Notes under the pieces: model-generated
Seen by the model: only the letters and a program-made list of their open reading frames with translations
Database searches by the model: none
Told to the model about the DNA's origin: nothing
Source: Brassica napus
Lineage: Eukaryota > Streptophyta > Magnoliopsida > Brassicales > Brassicaceae
Length of the DNA: 64,000 bases
Reading direction: 5' to 3'
Assembly (NCBI RefSeq): GCF_020379485.1
Contig: NW_026014689.1
Location: 106,192-170,191, forward strand
Position numbers and translations under genes: made by a program
Shown: positions 22,788-35,069 of the stretch, in pieces
Position numbering within the stretch: position 1 is the first letter of the stretch
Layout: each line of letters begins with the position of its first letter

Positions 22788-24209
22788 CTAAGGATTCTGA
22801 CATTGTTAGTACAACATATACATAACATAACCGAGACAATTAATCCCTAGACCAAACTATCAAACCTCACCGTGTGACTGAATCAGCTGGCTGCGTGTGT
22901 GTGGACTACATAACCCAGCAATCCTAGAATCAACACCCGAATCCGTCCTCTCGACAAAACTGGACCCGTTTGCTATATAATCAATCCTTTGCTTGTTTGA
23001 TTCATTTTAAGTCTTTCATTTACTAAGTCATGTTCGAATCTGAGGTTCTAAAACAATTGAACAGATAGCACAGCGGAATGTAAATGTGTATTTAATGTAT
23101 TACTTAGAAATATGAGATCCGATACACAACTTCTTAATTGTTTCATAGACAATCACTAGTTCATCCCTAGCATCAACTAACCACACGTTACACAGCCTCT
23201 CACTGACCGAGCCTTCACGGCTCCTTGGCTTGACTAGAACCATCCTTAGTTCCTGAAACCACAACCAGATAAGCATTAATCATAACCGAGAATATAACTA
23301 GTCGAATCTACAATGCTTGGCTTGGTTCCTAGAACATAGATAAGCCTCAGACAATATACTTATAAAAAGATATGAACCTGCCTACCGAATCCTAAGTCAT
23401 TCAACCAACCACCCCTTGACTTAAAATCAGATAGACAGTCCAGAATAGATAAACAGAACACACGAACAGTCCGGATCATCCCGAAGACAAATCCGTCCAT
23501 CTGGATAGAATCAATGTGCGGCCGGCCTAGATGAAGTCCGGCTCAATAGCCCAACGGACTTCCTTACCTGATCCGGCCTTGGGCCTGGATCCAACGGCCG
23601 AGTAAGCCTCACGCCCTATCCGGTTAGGCTAAACGGCCGATCGGACCTTGCGACTCTTACCCTGGCTTAGACGAACCGTGTACTTGTTCCAACGGACAAG
23701 ACATGGTCTGATCCCTTATGGAACGGACACGACCTGTCTCAACGGGCACCGTTTGGAACATGCACCGCTTCGGTCCTTGGTACCTCTTGGTCCTCGTACC
23801 TCTTGATGTTCGTAACCCTTGGTTACTTACATCCTTTGGCAACTCACAACCTTTGGAACTCGTGACCTTTGGTAACTCACAACCCTTCGTAACTCGTGAC
23901 CTTTGGCGACTCGTGCCTCTTGGAACATGACCAACCGTTTAGCCCAACCGCCCAGTCTATTGTGAGATTCGAACCGACAGTCTAACCGACCAGCGTCTAG
24001 GTTAGCGGTTTGGTTATGACCGGCCAAGTCTAGCGACGTGTCCCTTGGACTGAACCAACACAACGCTTCGTGTATAATCAGAAAGAAGAGAAAGGACCGG
24101 ATAGAAACAAGAAGAGGAGGAGCGGTTAGGTCTAATAAACCGACCAGAGCCGCGGTGCGATCACAAGGACCGTCCGTTCGGTCTGATGCGGCAATAGCCC
24201 ACCACGTAC
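22788..24209 (-). other. Candidate leader intron of element D
   Basis: 1422 nt on the minus strand from AAG|GTACGT (donor at 24209-24208) to CCTTAG| (acceptor ending 22788). A perfect TACTAAC branch-point sequence lies at 22811-22805, 17-18 nt before the AG. Both sides are phase 0. It spans the rest of the LTR and the leader. Confidence 0.6.
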
Positions 24210-24263
24210 CTTCTGAACTGTGTCAGGGTTCTCCCTGTTCTTCTCCTGCTCTCGGTCTCCCAT
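24210..24263 (-). CDS. Candidate LTR-encoded first gag exon of element D
   Basis: 18 codons on the minus strand from ATG at 24263 to AAG|GTACGT at 24210, about 155 nt downstream of the LTR TATA box and the first ATG after the expected transcription start. The peptide is charged (MGDREQEKNREN, then PDTVQK), like the 22-residue exons in A and E. It would join gag at 22787 in phase. This is an inference from splice signals and cross-element conservation. Confidence 0.58.
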
Positions 24264-24417
24264 ACTTGATCGGAGGTTGCTTCTCAAACAATCAGATCGC
24301 CAGAAACCTAACCACCACACAAACGGCCTTGCTTTGGCCGGAAACTCTCTCTGTCTACAATTTCTCTGAGTATTTTTACTCTGGATTCGATGAATGAAAT
24401 CGATAGAGAGGACCCCA

Positions 24418-24425
24418 TATTTATA
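24418..24425 (-). promoter_or_regulatory. TATA box of element D LTR
   Basis: TATAAATA on the minus strand, followed by ATGGGGTCC. The same arrangement occurs in the E LTRs at 32714-32721 and 47320-47327. Confidence 0.7.
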
Positions 24426-24998
24426 GAAACGAGGGGGTAAGTCTTGCCCCACGAACAGGCATGACTGGCCAGCGGATGGGCACAATCGGCCAAGGGTTAC
24501 ACCCTCCCGGCCGCATGCGTCCCTTCGCCAATACCGCATGGGTTTGGGTCGGACAGAGGCCCAAGGCCTTACCCAATCCCTCTGGAGTTAGCCCATGGTA
24601 GGACAGAGGCCCAAGGCCGGACCCCAATGGCCCACCACCGGCCCGGACCCAGACCATCGGACCGAAACCCGAACAGTCCGTCCAGCTGAGATGAGCTGAC
24701 TTCCAGCTGCCTCAGCAGAGGGAGCTAGTAGTTCAGCTAATGGAGCTGACTTAGTAGTGGCCGAGCTGGAGTGAGCTTAACCTAACTCCGTTGAGCTGGT
24801 CGAGCTACCTGTTCCATCCGCCCAGCTACCATCTTACTCGTCCTAGTTCACTGTCGACTTGTGTAAGGTTAAGTCTAAGTTTCCTTACAACCTTAACCTT
24901 CTTATCTGGCCATGGAATGCTTGTCTTGATGTCCTAAGACTGACTAGTACGTTTCCTCGAACCATGGCTGTCCCAATGATCCTATTCAGGATGTTACA

Positions 24999-27900
24999 AG
25001 ACGTCCTGTGTGTACTGAACAGACAGCCCACGTGGGCCAAAATCACCCGAACAGTCCACGGGAAGGGTCAGTGTGCTGAGTCCAAGGACCAACGTTATGA
25101 TATGTGTACTAATGGACAGCCACAGACGTCCTGTGTGTGCTGATGGTCACACACAAACACACACGGACAGCCACAGACGTCCTGTGTGTGCTGACGGACA
25201 CACACGAACGTCCGGTGTGTGCTAACGGACACCCACGGGCATCCTGTGTGTACTGAAAAGACAGCCCACTAGGGCCAAAATCACCCGAACAGTCCACAGA
25301 AAGGGCCAGCATGCTGAGTCCAAGGACCAGCGTGCTGATATGTGTACTGATGAACAGCCACGTTCGTCCTGTGTGTGCCGATGGACACAAACGGACACAC
25401 AAGGACACACACTGACAGCCACAGACGTCCTATGTGTGCTGACGGACAGCCATGGACAGTCACAGACGTCCTGTCTGTGCTGGCGGACACCCACGAACGT
25501 CCTGTGTGTACTGAACAGACAGCCGACGTGGGCCAAAATCACCCAAACAGTCCACGGGAAGGGCCAGCGTGCTGAGTCCAAGAACCAGCGTGCTGATATG
25601 TGTACTGATGTACAACCACAGACGTCCTGTGTGTGCTGACGGACACACACAGACAAACACGGACAGCCACGGACGACTTGTGTGTGCTGACGGACACACA
25701 CGGATGTCTTGTGTGTGCTGACGGACACCCACAGACGTCCTGTGTGTGCTGGCGGACCCCCACAGACGTCCTGTGTGTACTGAACAGACAGTCCACGTGG
25801 GGCCAAAATCACCCGAACAGTCCACGGGAAGGGTCAGCGTGCTGAGTCCAAGGACCAACATGCTGATATGTGTACGGATGGACAGCCACGGACGTCTTGT
25901 GTGTGCTGATGGACACACACGGACACACACGGACAGCCACGGATGACTTGTGTGTGCTGACGGACACACACGGACGTCCTCTGTGTGTTGACGGACACCC
26001 ACGGACGTCCTGTGTGTGCTGGCGGACACCCACGGACGTTCTGTGTGTACTGAACAGACAGCCCACGTGGGCCAAAATCACCCAAACAGTCAACGGGATG
26101 GCCCAGTGCGGACGTTCTATGTGTGCTGACGGACACACACGAACGTCCTGTGTGTGTTGACGGACACCCACGGATGTCCTGTGTGTACTGAACAGACAGC
26201 CCACGTGGGTCAAAATCACCCAAACATTCCACGGGAGGGGCCAGCGTGCTGAGTCCAAGGACCAACGTGCTGATATGTGTACTGTTGGACAGCCACGGAC
26301 GTCCTGTGTGTGCTGTCGGACACAGACGGACACACACGGACACACACGAACAGCCACGGATGTCCTGTGTGTGCTGGCAGACACCCACAGACGTTCTGTT
26401 TGTACTGAACAGACAGCCCACGTGGGCCAAAATCACCCGAACAGTCCACGGGAAGGGTCAGCGTGCTGAGTCCAAGGACCAACGTGCTGATATGTGTACG
26501 GATGGACAGCCACAGACGTCTTGTGTGTGCTGACGGACACACACAGACGACCTGTGTGTGCTGACGGACACACACGGACGTCCTGTGTGTGCTGACGGAC
26601 ACCCACGGACGTCCTGTGTGTGCTGGCGGACACCCATGGACTTCCTGTGTGTACTGAACAGACAGCCTACATGGGCCAAAATCACCCAAACAGTCCACGG
26701 GATGGCCCAGCGTTCTGATTCCAAGGACCAACGTGCTGATATGTGTACTGATGGACAGCCACGTATGTCCTGTGTGTGCTGATGGAAACAAACACGGACA
26801 GCTACGGACATCCTTTATGTGCAGACAGACACAAACGAACGTCATGTGTGTGCTGACGGACACCCACAGACATCCTGTGTGTTTTGAACAGACATCCCAA
26901 GTGGACCAAAATCACCCGAAGAGTCCACGGGAAGGGCCAATGTGCTGAGTCCAAAGAACAGCGTGCTTATATGGGTACTGATGGACAGCCAGGAACGTCA
27001 TGTGTGTGCTGACGGAAACACACGGACACACACGAACAGCCACGGACATCCTGTGTGTGCTGGCGGACACCCACGGACGTTCTGTGTGTAGTGAACAGAC
27101 AGCCATGGATGTCTTGTGTGTGCTGATGGACAGCCATGGATGTCTTGTGTGTGCTGATGGACAGCCACAGACGTCCTGTGTGTACTGAACAGACAGCCCA
27201 CATGGGCCAAAATCACCCAAACAGTCCACGGGAAGGGCCAGCGTGCTGATATGTGCACTGATGGACAGCCACGGACGTCGTGTGTGTGCTGACGGACAAG
27301 CACGGACAGCCACGGACTACCTGTGTCTGCTGACGGACACACACGGACGTCTTGTGTGTGCTGACGGACACCCACGGACGTCCTGTGTGTGCTGGCGGAC
27401 ACCCACGGACATCCTGTGTGTACTGAACAGACAGCCCACGTGGGGCAACATCACCCAAACAGTCCACGGGATTGCCCAGCGTGCTGATTCCAAGGACCAA
27501 TGTGCTGATATGTGTACTGATGGACAGCCCCGGATGTCCTGTGTGTGCTGACGGAAACACACGGACACACACGGACAGCCACAGACGTCCTATGTGTGCT
27601 GACAGACAGCCACGGACATCCTGTGTGTGCTGGCGGACACCCATGGACGTCCTGTGTGTACTGAACAAACAGCCTACGTGGGCCAAAATCATCCAAACAG
27701 TTCACGGGATGGGCCAGCGTGCTGATTTCAAGGACCAACGTACTGATATGTGTACTGATGGACAGCCACGGACGTCCTGTGTGTGCTGACGGACACACAA
27801 GGACACACACGGACAGCCACAAATGTCCTATGTGTGCTGACAGACACACACGAACGTCCCGTGTGTGCTGACGGGCAGCCACAGATGTCCTGTGTGTACT

Positions 27901-30399
27901 GAACAGACAGCCTACATGGCCCAAAATCACCCAAACAGTCCACGGGAAGGGTCAGCGTGCTGAGTCCAAGGACCAACGTGCTGATATGTGTACTGATGGA
28001 CAGCCACGTATGTCCTGTGTGTGCTGACGGAAACACACGGACAGCCACGGACGACCTGTGTGTGCTGACGGACACACACGGATGTCCTGTGTGTGCTGAC
28101 GGACACCCACGGATGTCCTGTGTGTGCTGACGGACACCCACGGACGTCCTGTGTGTTCTGGCGAACACCCACGGACATCCTGTGTGTACTGAACAGACAG
28201 CCCACGTGGGGCAACATCACCCAAACAGTCCACGGGATTGCCCAGCGTGCTGATTCCAAGGACCAATGTGCTGATATGTGTACTGATGGACAGCCACGGA
28301 TGTCCTGTGTGTGCTGACGGAAACACACGCACACACACGGACAGCCACAGACGTCCTATGTGTGCTGACAGACAGCCACGGACATCCTGTGTGTGCTGGC
28401 GGACACCCATGGACGTCCTGTGTGTACTGAACAAACAGCCTACGTGGGCCAAAATCATCCAAACAGTTCACGGGATGGGCCAGCGTGCTGATTTCAAGGA
28501 CCAACGTACTGATATGTGTACTGATGGACAGCCACGGACGTCCTGTGTGTGCTGACGGACACACAAGGACACACACGGACAGCCACAAATGTCCTATGTG
28601 TGCTGACAGACACACACGAAAGTCCCGTGTGTGCTGACGGGCAGCCACGGACGTCCTGTGTGTACTGAACAGACAGCCTACATGGCCCAAAATCACCCGA
28701 ACAGTCCACGGGAAGGGTCAGCGTGCTGAGTCCAAGGACCAACGTGCTGATATGTGTACTGATGGACAGCCACAGACGTCCTGTGTGTGATGACGGACAC
28801 ACACGGACAGCCACGGACGACCTGTGTGTGCTGACGGACACACACGGATGTCCTGTGTGTGCTGACGGACACCCACGGATGTCCTGTGTGTGCTGACGGA
28901 CACCCACAGACGTCCTGTGTGTTCTGGCGAACACCCATGGACGTCCTGTGTGTACTGAACAGACAGCCCACGTGGGCCAAAATCACCAAAACAGTCCACG
29001 GGATGGCCCAGCGTACTGATTCCAAGGACCAACGTGCTGATATATGTACTGATGGACAGCCACGTATGTCCAATGTGTGCTGACGGAAACACACGGACAG
29101 CTACGGACGTCGTTTATGTGCTGACGGACTCCCACGGACGTCCTGTGTGTACTGAACAAACAGCCCACGTGGGCCAAAATCATCCAAAGAGTTCATGGGA
29201 TGGGCCAGCGTGCTGAGTTCAAGGACTAACGTGCTGATATGGGTACTGATGGACAGCCACAGACGTCCTGTGTGTGCTGACGGACACACAAGGACACACA
29301 CGGACAGCAACAGACGTCCTATGTGTGCTGACAGACACACACGAACGTCCCGTGTGTGCTGACAGACAGCCACAAACGTCCTGTGTGTACAGAACAGACA
29401 GCCCACATGGGCCAAAATCACCCGAACAGTCCACGGGAAGGGTCAGCGTGCTGAGTCCAAGGACCAACGTGCTGATATGTGTACTGATGGACAGCCACAG
29501 ATGTCCTGTGTGTGCTGACGGACACACACGGACAGCCACGGACGACCTGTGTGTGCTGACGGACACACACGGATGTCCTGTGTGTGCTGACGGACACCCA
29601 CGGATGTCCTGTGTGTGCTGACGGACACCCACGGACGTCCTGTGTGTTCTGGTGAACACCCATGGACGTCCTGTGTGTACTGAACAGACAGCCCACGTGG
29701 GCCAAAATCACCCAAACAGTCCACGGGATGGCCCAGCGTACTGATTCCAAGGACCAACGTGCTGATATGTGTACTGATGGACAGCCACGTATGTCCAATG
29801 TGTGCTGACGGAAACACACGGACAGCTACGGACGTCGTTTATGTGCTGACGGACTCCCACGGACGTCCTGTGTGTACTGAACAAACAGCCCACGTGGGCC
29901 AAAATCATCCAAAGAGTTCACGGGATGGGCCAGCGTGCTGAGTTCAAGGACCAACATGCTGATATGTGTACTGATGGACAGCCACGGACGTCCTGTGTGT
30001 GCTGACGGACACACAAGGACACACACGGACAGCAACAGACGTCCTATGTGTGCTGACAGACACACACGAACGTCCCGTGTGTGCTGACAGACAGCCACAA
30101 ACGTCCTGTGTGTACAGAACAGACAGCCCACATGGGCCAAAATCACCCGAACAGTCCACGGGAAGGGTCAGCATGCTGAGTCCAAGGACCAACGTGCTGA
30201 TATGTGTACTGATGGACAGCCACAGACGTCCTGTGTGTGCTGATGGACACACACGGACAGCCATGGATGACCTGTGTGTGCTGACGGACACACACAGACG
30301 TCCTGTGTGTACTGAACAGACAGCCCACGTGGGCCAAAATCACCCAAACAGTCCACGGGAAGGGCCAGCGTGCTGATATGTGTACTGATGGACAGCCAC
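24999..30399. repeat. Satellite array S2, plus orientation
   Basis: Same satellite and orientation as S1, with 23 recognisable cores. Sequence quality looks good and cores are regular. Two local higher-order duplications occur: a three-core block of about 766 bp (cores near 27437, 27675 and 27913 repeated near 28203, 28440 and 28680) and another of about 725 bp (28968, 29168 and 29403 repeated near 29692, 29893 and 30128). It ends at GACAGCCAC, where the LTR of E begins. Confidence 0.92.
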
Positions 30400-32964
30400 T
30401 GTAAGACCCAATCCCGGCCGCCTAGGCCGCGGTCGATGCCTCACGTCTCTCGGTCCACTTCCTGGCCGAACCTTTTAATTTCTGCCCTTTATTTATAATA
30501 TCGCCTAAAGGCGAGGGCTAACTTAGACCTTAGCTAAAGACTTACCTAGTCATTAATAGCCTAGATCCTTTCAACAGATACGCAGCGGAATATTCTCTAG
30601 TTAACCATTGGTCTAATACCAATCTAACACTTGTCTGGTCGAATCACCTTAGCCTTGGTCAGTTTACTCAACTACCAATTAGCTTAAAGGTCAATCCTAA
30701 ACCCAAACCAAGCCATACGATTCTGAGGTTCCATTCCCCTAAACCATTCTATCTAGATCTACATAAGTAAATGCTAGATCATACCTTTGCCACATCTATG
30801 GAGCTTATTAGCTCATCGGTCCTCCATTGACTCGAATTGCTCTTGCTTAACATCTGGACCATGATCACTCAATGATCTTACTTATGGTCCTTATCTTGAC
30901 TCCTGCGTCAAACAGCTCCCCTAGGTACTTAGTCATTCAACCAACCATCCCCACATACATAAGTAACCTTTGAGAAGTCTTTGAAAGGATAAGGGTTTGC
31001 ATCTGGCCTTTCTCGGCTCATGCACAATCCAAAATCCGTTTACCTTATAGGCAATAGTACCAAGTCCATCTTCTGGACTGACAAAGCTCATTAGATCCTA
31101 AGTCAATCAACCAACCATCCTCACATGACGTGGAAATGATGAGTCATCACCTGGCCTGACCGGCCTTGGGACTTAACCCAGACAACATATATGATTTGTT
31201 CATACCAACCGATGCCTTCAGTAATCAGGTTACGACCGACACCTTGAACCATCATTCAGAGGTCAGGTCGTCCATACTCAACCATGATCAGATCTTACAC
31301 GGCCTTCCTTGAACAATCACACTTAGGCTCAGTATCTATGGTCTACGACACATAGTACTAGCCACACACTTCGTCATGACTCTTAGCCAATCTCGAAGCT
31401 ATCAACACCAAGGTTGATATCTAGATGCATCACATCAATACTCTTACTCCAGCATCGTGACTATCCATACTCGTGTTCGGCCATCGAACCATCGTCATGA
31501 AACATGATCCGACCACTAGACTTGATAAGCCATCGTCCACTTAGCATGTACTGATATAACTGGCCTTCCATTGCCATCATGTGGGTCTACCCTCTACATA
31601 AGGCATATGGCGCCTATCCTACTCACCAACCCGAGGTTGATTGTAAGATATCCCACTTAGCCTTTGCGGCTAGAACCATCCAACCATAGCCGGATCATCC
31701 ATTGTCCCGTCTAACCGTCTGGTTAAGATCTAGGTGCGATCGGCAAGTTATAAGTCCGGCCCAAAGGCTCACGGTCCTTCTTACCTGATCCAACCCAAAG
31801 CCTGGATCTATACCACCGAGTAAGGCCCAAGCCCAAACCGGATTGCCTTGCAACCGATCAGACCTTGCGACACAACACTCCGGTTAAACTAACCGTCCGT
31901 TCGACTATGCAGCCGCGGACTGTCCACTTGGTTCGGCCTAAGCCTTGAACCAATGGCACCGTTTGGAACTCACACCCTTTGGGAACTAGTACCCTTTGGA
32001 CACTCGTGCCTCTTGGCAACTCATGACCCTTGGCATCTCGCACCCATTCAGATGCTCCAACCGTTCGACCTAACCGTCCGTAGGGACTGTCTGGTCCGTA
32101 CGTGTGTCCGGCCTATGGCCAAAGGACCACGCCTTAACCTACACAAGTCATGAACCATTGTGACTGTTCAGGGAAGGGTTGCAACCGTTCAGAACAGAAC
32201 AGAACCGCCCCTATCCAATCGGATCACCTGAGGCCGGTTTAGACCATGCGCGCGCCTAACTCATCGGTTATGGACCGCGACCGCATTACTCAACCAGAAC
32301 CACGGTTATAACCAATCCCAACACATCAACAAGGCCACGCCAATGTACAGAAGGAGTGGAAGAAGAATTGGATGAAAAGAATGAGAAGAATAGGACACAA
32401 TCCAAACGCCCATGGCTAGACCGGTTCGGACATTCTGATTGTCTTAGCCGATGAGTCGGTGGTTACCCACTGACCCTATCTGACTGAACCACGGCTTTGG
32501 AGTCCTTCTCCAGACCTTTCTCTATGCCTTGGGTATTCATAACCACACGGCCTCCTCTCTCCTAAACCATTCTCCTTGCCGGAGACACAAAACCACCACG
32601 ACCGGCCCTTTTCCGGCCGATCTCTTGGCCGGGACTCTCTCTCTCTCTCTCTACGTTTTTCTCTGAGAATTTTACTCTGGAATTGGATAATGAAATCAAC
32701 AGGAGAGACCCCATATTTATAGAAAACGAGGGGGTAAGTCTTGCCCCACGAACAGGCACGACTTGCTAGTGAATGGGCACCATCGGCCAAGGGTTGTCCC
32801 CTTTCGGCCACTTGCATCCTTTCGCCCTTTCTGATTGGGTTTGGGGTAGGTCATAAGCCCAACCCACGCCCCAAGACTCCTGGACTTAGCCCACGGCCTT
32901 GTCCAAGGACCCAACAGCCCAATGGCCTCATGGCCGGACCTCACAGCCCGCCACTGACCCGGAC
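30400..32964 (-). repeat. Element E 3' LTR, part before insertion A
   Basis: Starts TGTAAGACCC directly after satellite. Contains a CT microsatellite (about 32637-32652), a minus-strand TATAAATA (32714-32721) and an exon-like ATG segment (32475-32540). Interrupted at CGGAC by A and continues at 42071. Confidence 0.85.
32475..32540 (-). CDS. Candidate LTR-encoded first gag exon of element E
   Basis: 22 codons on the minus strand, ATG at 32540, ending AGG|GTCAGT at 32475. Same length and phase as the A exon, with shared T3, G5, EK at 7-8 and LEK at 10-12. A two-codon upstream ATG-GTT-TAG precedes it. The right LTR carries the same exon at 47083-47148 with one visible amino-acid change. The gag N-terminus of E is deleted, so its acceptor cannot be seen. 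Confidence 0.5.
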
Positions 32965-33577
32965 TGTCATGTCCCTGATTCTAGATAGAGCCTTCGGGCA
33001 CAGCCATGGTACGGGGAGACGTGCTAGTCAGGTCGTAAGACCTAAAGACAAGCGTATCATGGCTGGAATGGATGGTTAAGTGCATCAGTATGCTGAGACT
33101 TGACCAGAATCGGATGGAGACAAGGAAATAAGAGCTGGATGAGTTCTAAGGCAGCTGGACGATGATGGGAAGCAGCTCAGTCAGCTAGGACAAGCTTAGT
33201 GTAGCTCACACTAGCTTGGGTCAGCTCCAGTAGCTGGATCACTAGCTCCCTCAGCTGGGGAAGCTGGCACTCAGCTCAACTCAGCTGGGTGGAGTGTTAT
33301 GGTCCGGGCCAGTGTTGCCGGTCCATGGGCGGTCAAGGGTCCGGCTGGGTGGTGGCTGAACCACTAAGGGCCTATGGGTCTTTATTGGGTCCGTGGGTCT
33401 TGGTGGATGTACTTGGGATGCAGATTGAGGCATTGGGCCTATTTCCAGACAGCCCACACGCCAAAGGGAGCAGTTGGACGGTTGATGGGCGAAAAGGTGG
33501 GAATTGGGCAGTTTGTGTCTTTTCCCTTCCAACCGGTTGCAACTGTCCGCCCAGGCAGTTATTGGCCGACCTTTCTC

Positions 33578-33585
33578 TATAAATA
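33578..33585 (+). promoter_or_regulatory. TATA box of element A LTR
   Basis: TATAAATA after CTTTCTC. Transcription would start near 33610, so the small ATG frame at 33606-33647 is at or before the start and the ATG at 33758 would be the first in the transcript. Also present at 40751-40758 and, in B, at 51408-51415. Confidence 0.72.
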
Positions 33586-33757
33586 CAGACACTTGGGTGT
33601 CGAAAATGGCATCAAATTCCTTAGGGAAAACTCTGCCAAAATCGTGACAGAAAGAAAGAGAGAAAGAGAGAAGAAGGCCGGCCAAACCGAGACTGTGGGT
33701 GGTGGTGATCGGACTCCGACCAGAAGTTGGTCTGTGGGAAGAGGAGAGCATTTGGTG

Positions 33758-33823
33758 ATGGCAACCAGAGGCAAGGAGAAGGATCTGGAGAAGGGCTTGA
33801 GCACTCCTGAGCGCACGCCCAAG
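33758..33823 (+). CDS. Candidate LTR-encoded first gag exon of element A
   Basis: 22 codons from ATG at 33758 to CCCAAG|GTGAGT. The peptide is highly charged (MATRGKEKDLEKG, then LSTPERTPK). The main gag frame has no ATG near its start: it opens after TGA at 35037-35039 and the first in-frame ATG is 35436, 122 codons beyond the proposed acceptor. Joining this exon at 35070 keeps phase 0. D and E have equivalent exons. Unspliced reading from this ATG ends at 33877 after 18 further codons. Confidence 0.65.
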
Positions 33824-35069
33824 GTGAGTGGGATGGACCGAACCATCCTACCATGGCCGCGGTGGAATTCCGTGTAGGCTGTGGTCGGATTGGTTGGACC
33901 AGACCCATCTCTTCCTTTTCCCTTACTATTCTACTTCATCTCTTCTATGTTCTGAATGTGTTGGATGATTCAGACACGTTCTGACTGAGCCATGGTCTTG
34001 GTCGGTACCCAGAAACCCTCCATGGCCTTGGTTGGGCTGGTGTGTTGAGATCTCATAGTTCCTGAAGGGATTATTGGGATCCGACCATGGATTGTTCTTA
34101 GTGATGATTTATCATGAATTATCATGGTTTCTAATTGGATTTATCAGTCCGATTTGATGGTGGTCAGTTATGGCCGGTTTAGTGGAATTTGGCCGAGTTC
34201 TAGGTGAAGGAGGCCGGTTCTGTCTAATCTGATTGTGGATTCTTCTTAGTTGGGAATTATCAGTAATTGTCATGAATTTTATTTAGTTTTTGGAGATGTA
34301 TTAAAAATGGCCAGAAATGGGATTTAGCCTTGGTCGTTTGTGGTTCAGTGTGATTGATGGGTTAGATCACATTGGATCAGTCTGGCCGTGTGTTAAATGG
34401 TTGTTTGGGATGTCTTAGTTGATGTCCTGAGTATGGCCGAGTGCTTTGTTGACTGATCGGTTAGCTTAGAGAACTTAGTTTAAGGGAACCAAACCATGCA
34501 ATGTTAGATGAGCTTACTAGGGTATCGGTTTGTTATGTACTTATGTTGTTGTGTTGTGTGTGTGTTGTGGTTTCAGGATCGGACCAGGACCGTGGCAAGG
34601 CCAAGGAACCGTGAGGACTTAGCTGTGGATGGATGTGTGGGTTATGGGATAGTATTGTATTATGACTTATGACTTAGCCTATTGTGCAACTGACTGATTG
34701 TATGGATCACATGTTTATATTTATACAATGAATGTTTTCTCTTGTCTATCTGGTCGTGCATTGATTGAATGAACCTCAAGATTTCGAAAATGACTTAGTG
34801 AATATGGAACTTTAAAACTGATGGAACTTAGAACCATGGTTTAGGTAAGGCACGGACCTAGTGGGACCTAAGGGTCAGGTTCGGGTCTTACAAGTTGGTA
34901 TCAGAGCGGAGTTGATTCTAGGATTTGTTTGGGTTTGGGTTAGTCACCACACATCCGGCTGGTTCTCATGGTAAGGTCTGGTCGTTTTGCTTAGCCTTAG
35001 GGATTGTTGTGATTTATTTTGTTATATCATGTGAGCTGACATGATTGTTTACATGTGTTGAATCCCAAG
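33824..35069 (+). other. Candidate leader intron of element A (spans primer-binding site)
   Basis: 1246 nt, donor AAG|GTGAGT, acceptor ATCCCAAG| ending 35069, branch-like CTGAC at 35036-35040. Splicing would remove the end of the LTR and the primer-binding site (34896-34907), leaving those only in unspliced RNA. An alternative acceptor TTTCAG| at 34576 lies within the LTR but would not lead in frame to gag. Confidence 0.58.
34896..34907 (+). other. Element A primer-binding site
   Basis: TGGTATCAGAGC, three bases after the LTR, the common initiator tRNA-Met-type site of plant LTR elements. Confidence 0.9.

Larger units (their letters stand above)
15730..24998 (-). mobile_element. Element D: decayed chromovirus, 3'-truncated, 5' LTR retained
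   Basis: Minus-strand Ty3/gypsy element related to A (same gag, protease, RT, RNase H and integrase order). Order from the right: LTR (about 22925-24998), gag (22787-21355), short intron, protease, RT, RNase H, integrase and a pol end broken at 15730, where 25S rRNA follows. No 3' LTR is present. Pol is split by a solo LTR (18383-20660) and carries several frameshifts. The right end TGTAACATCC (minus strand) abuts satellite S2. Confidence 0.85.
22925..24998 (-). repeat. Element D 5' LTR
   Basis: About 2.07 kb. On the minus strand it begins TGTAACATCC. Its far end is near 22925, where an ACACCCGAATCCG text corresponds to the TGTAAGACCC end of related LTRs. No recognisable primer-binding site lies next to it, so that boundary is approximate. 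It shares the AGCT-rich block (24680-24830), TATA box and first exon with E. Confidence 0.7.
32965..34892 (+). repeat. Element A 5' LTR
   Basis: 1928 bp. Carries an AGCT-rich block (33120-33290), TATAAATA at 33578-33585, an ATG exon ending in GTGAGT (33758-33823) and an internal acceptor-like TTTCAG at 34571-34576. No substitution relative to 40138-42065 was noticed. Confidence 0.93.

Noticed and set aside
33374..33877. 167-codon open frame in the LTR of A as a gene
   Set aside because: Most of it lies before the expected transcription start at about 33610. Only the last part from ATG 33758 to the splice donor is proposed as coding.
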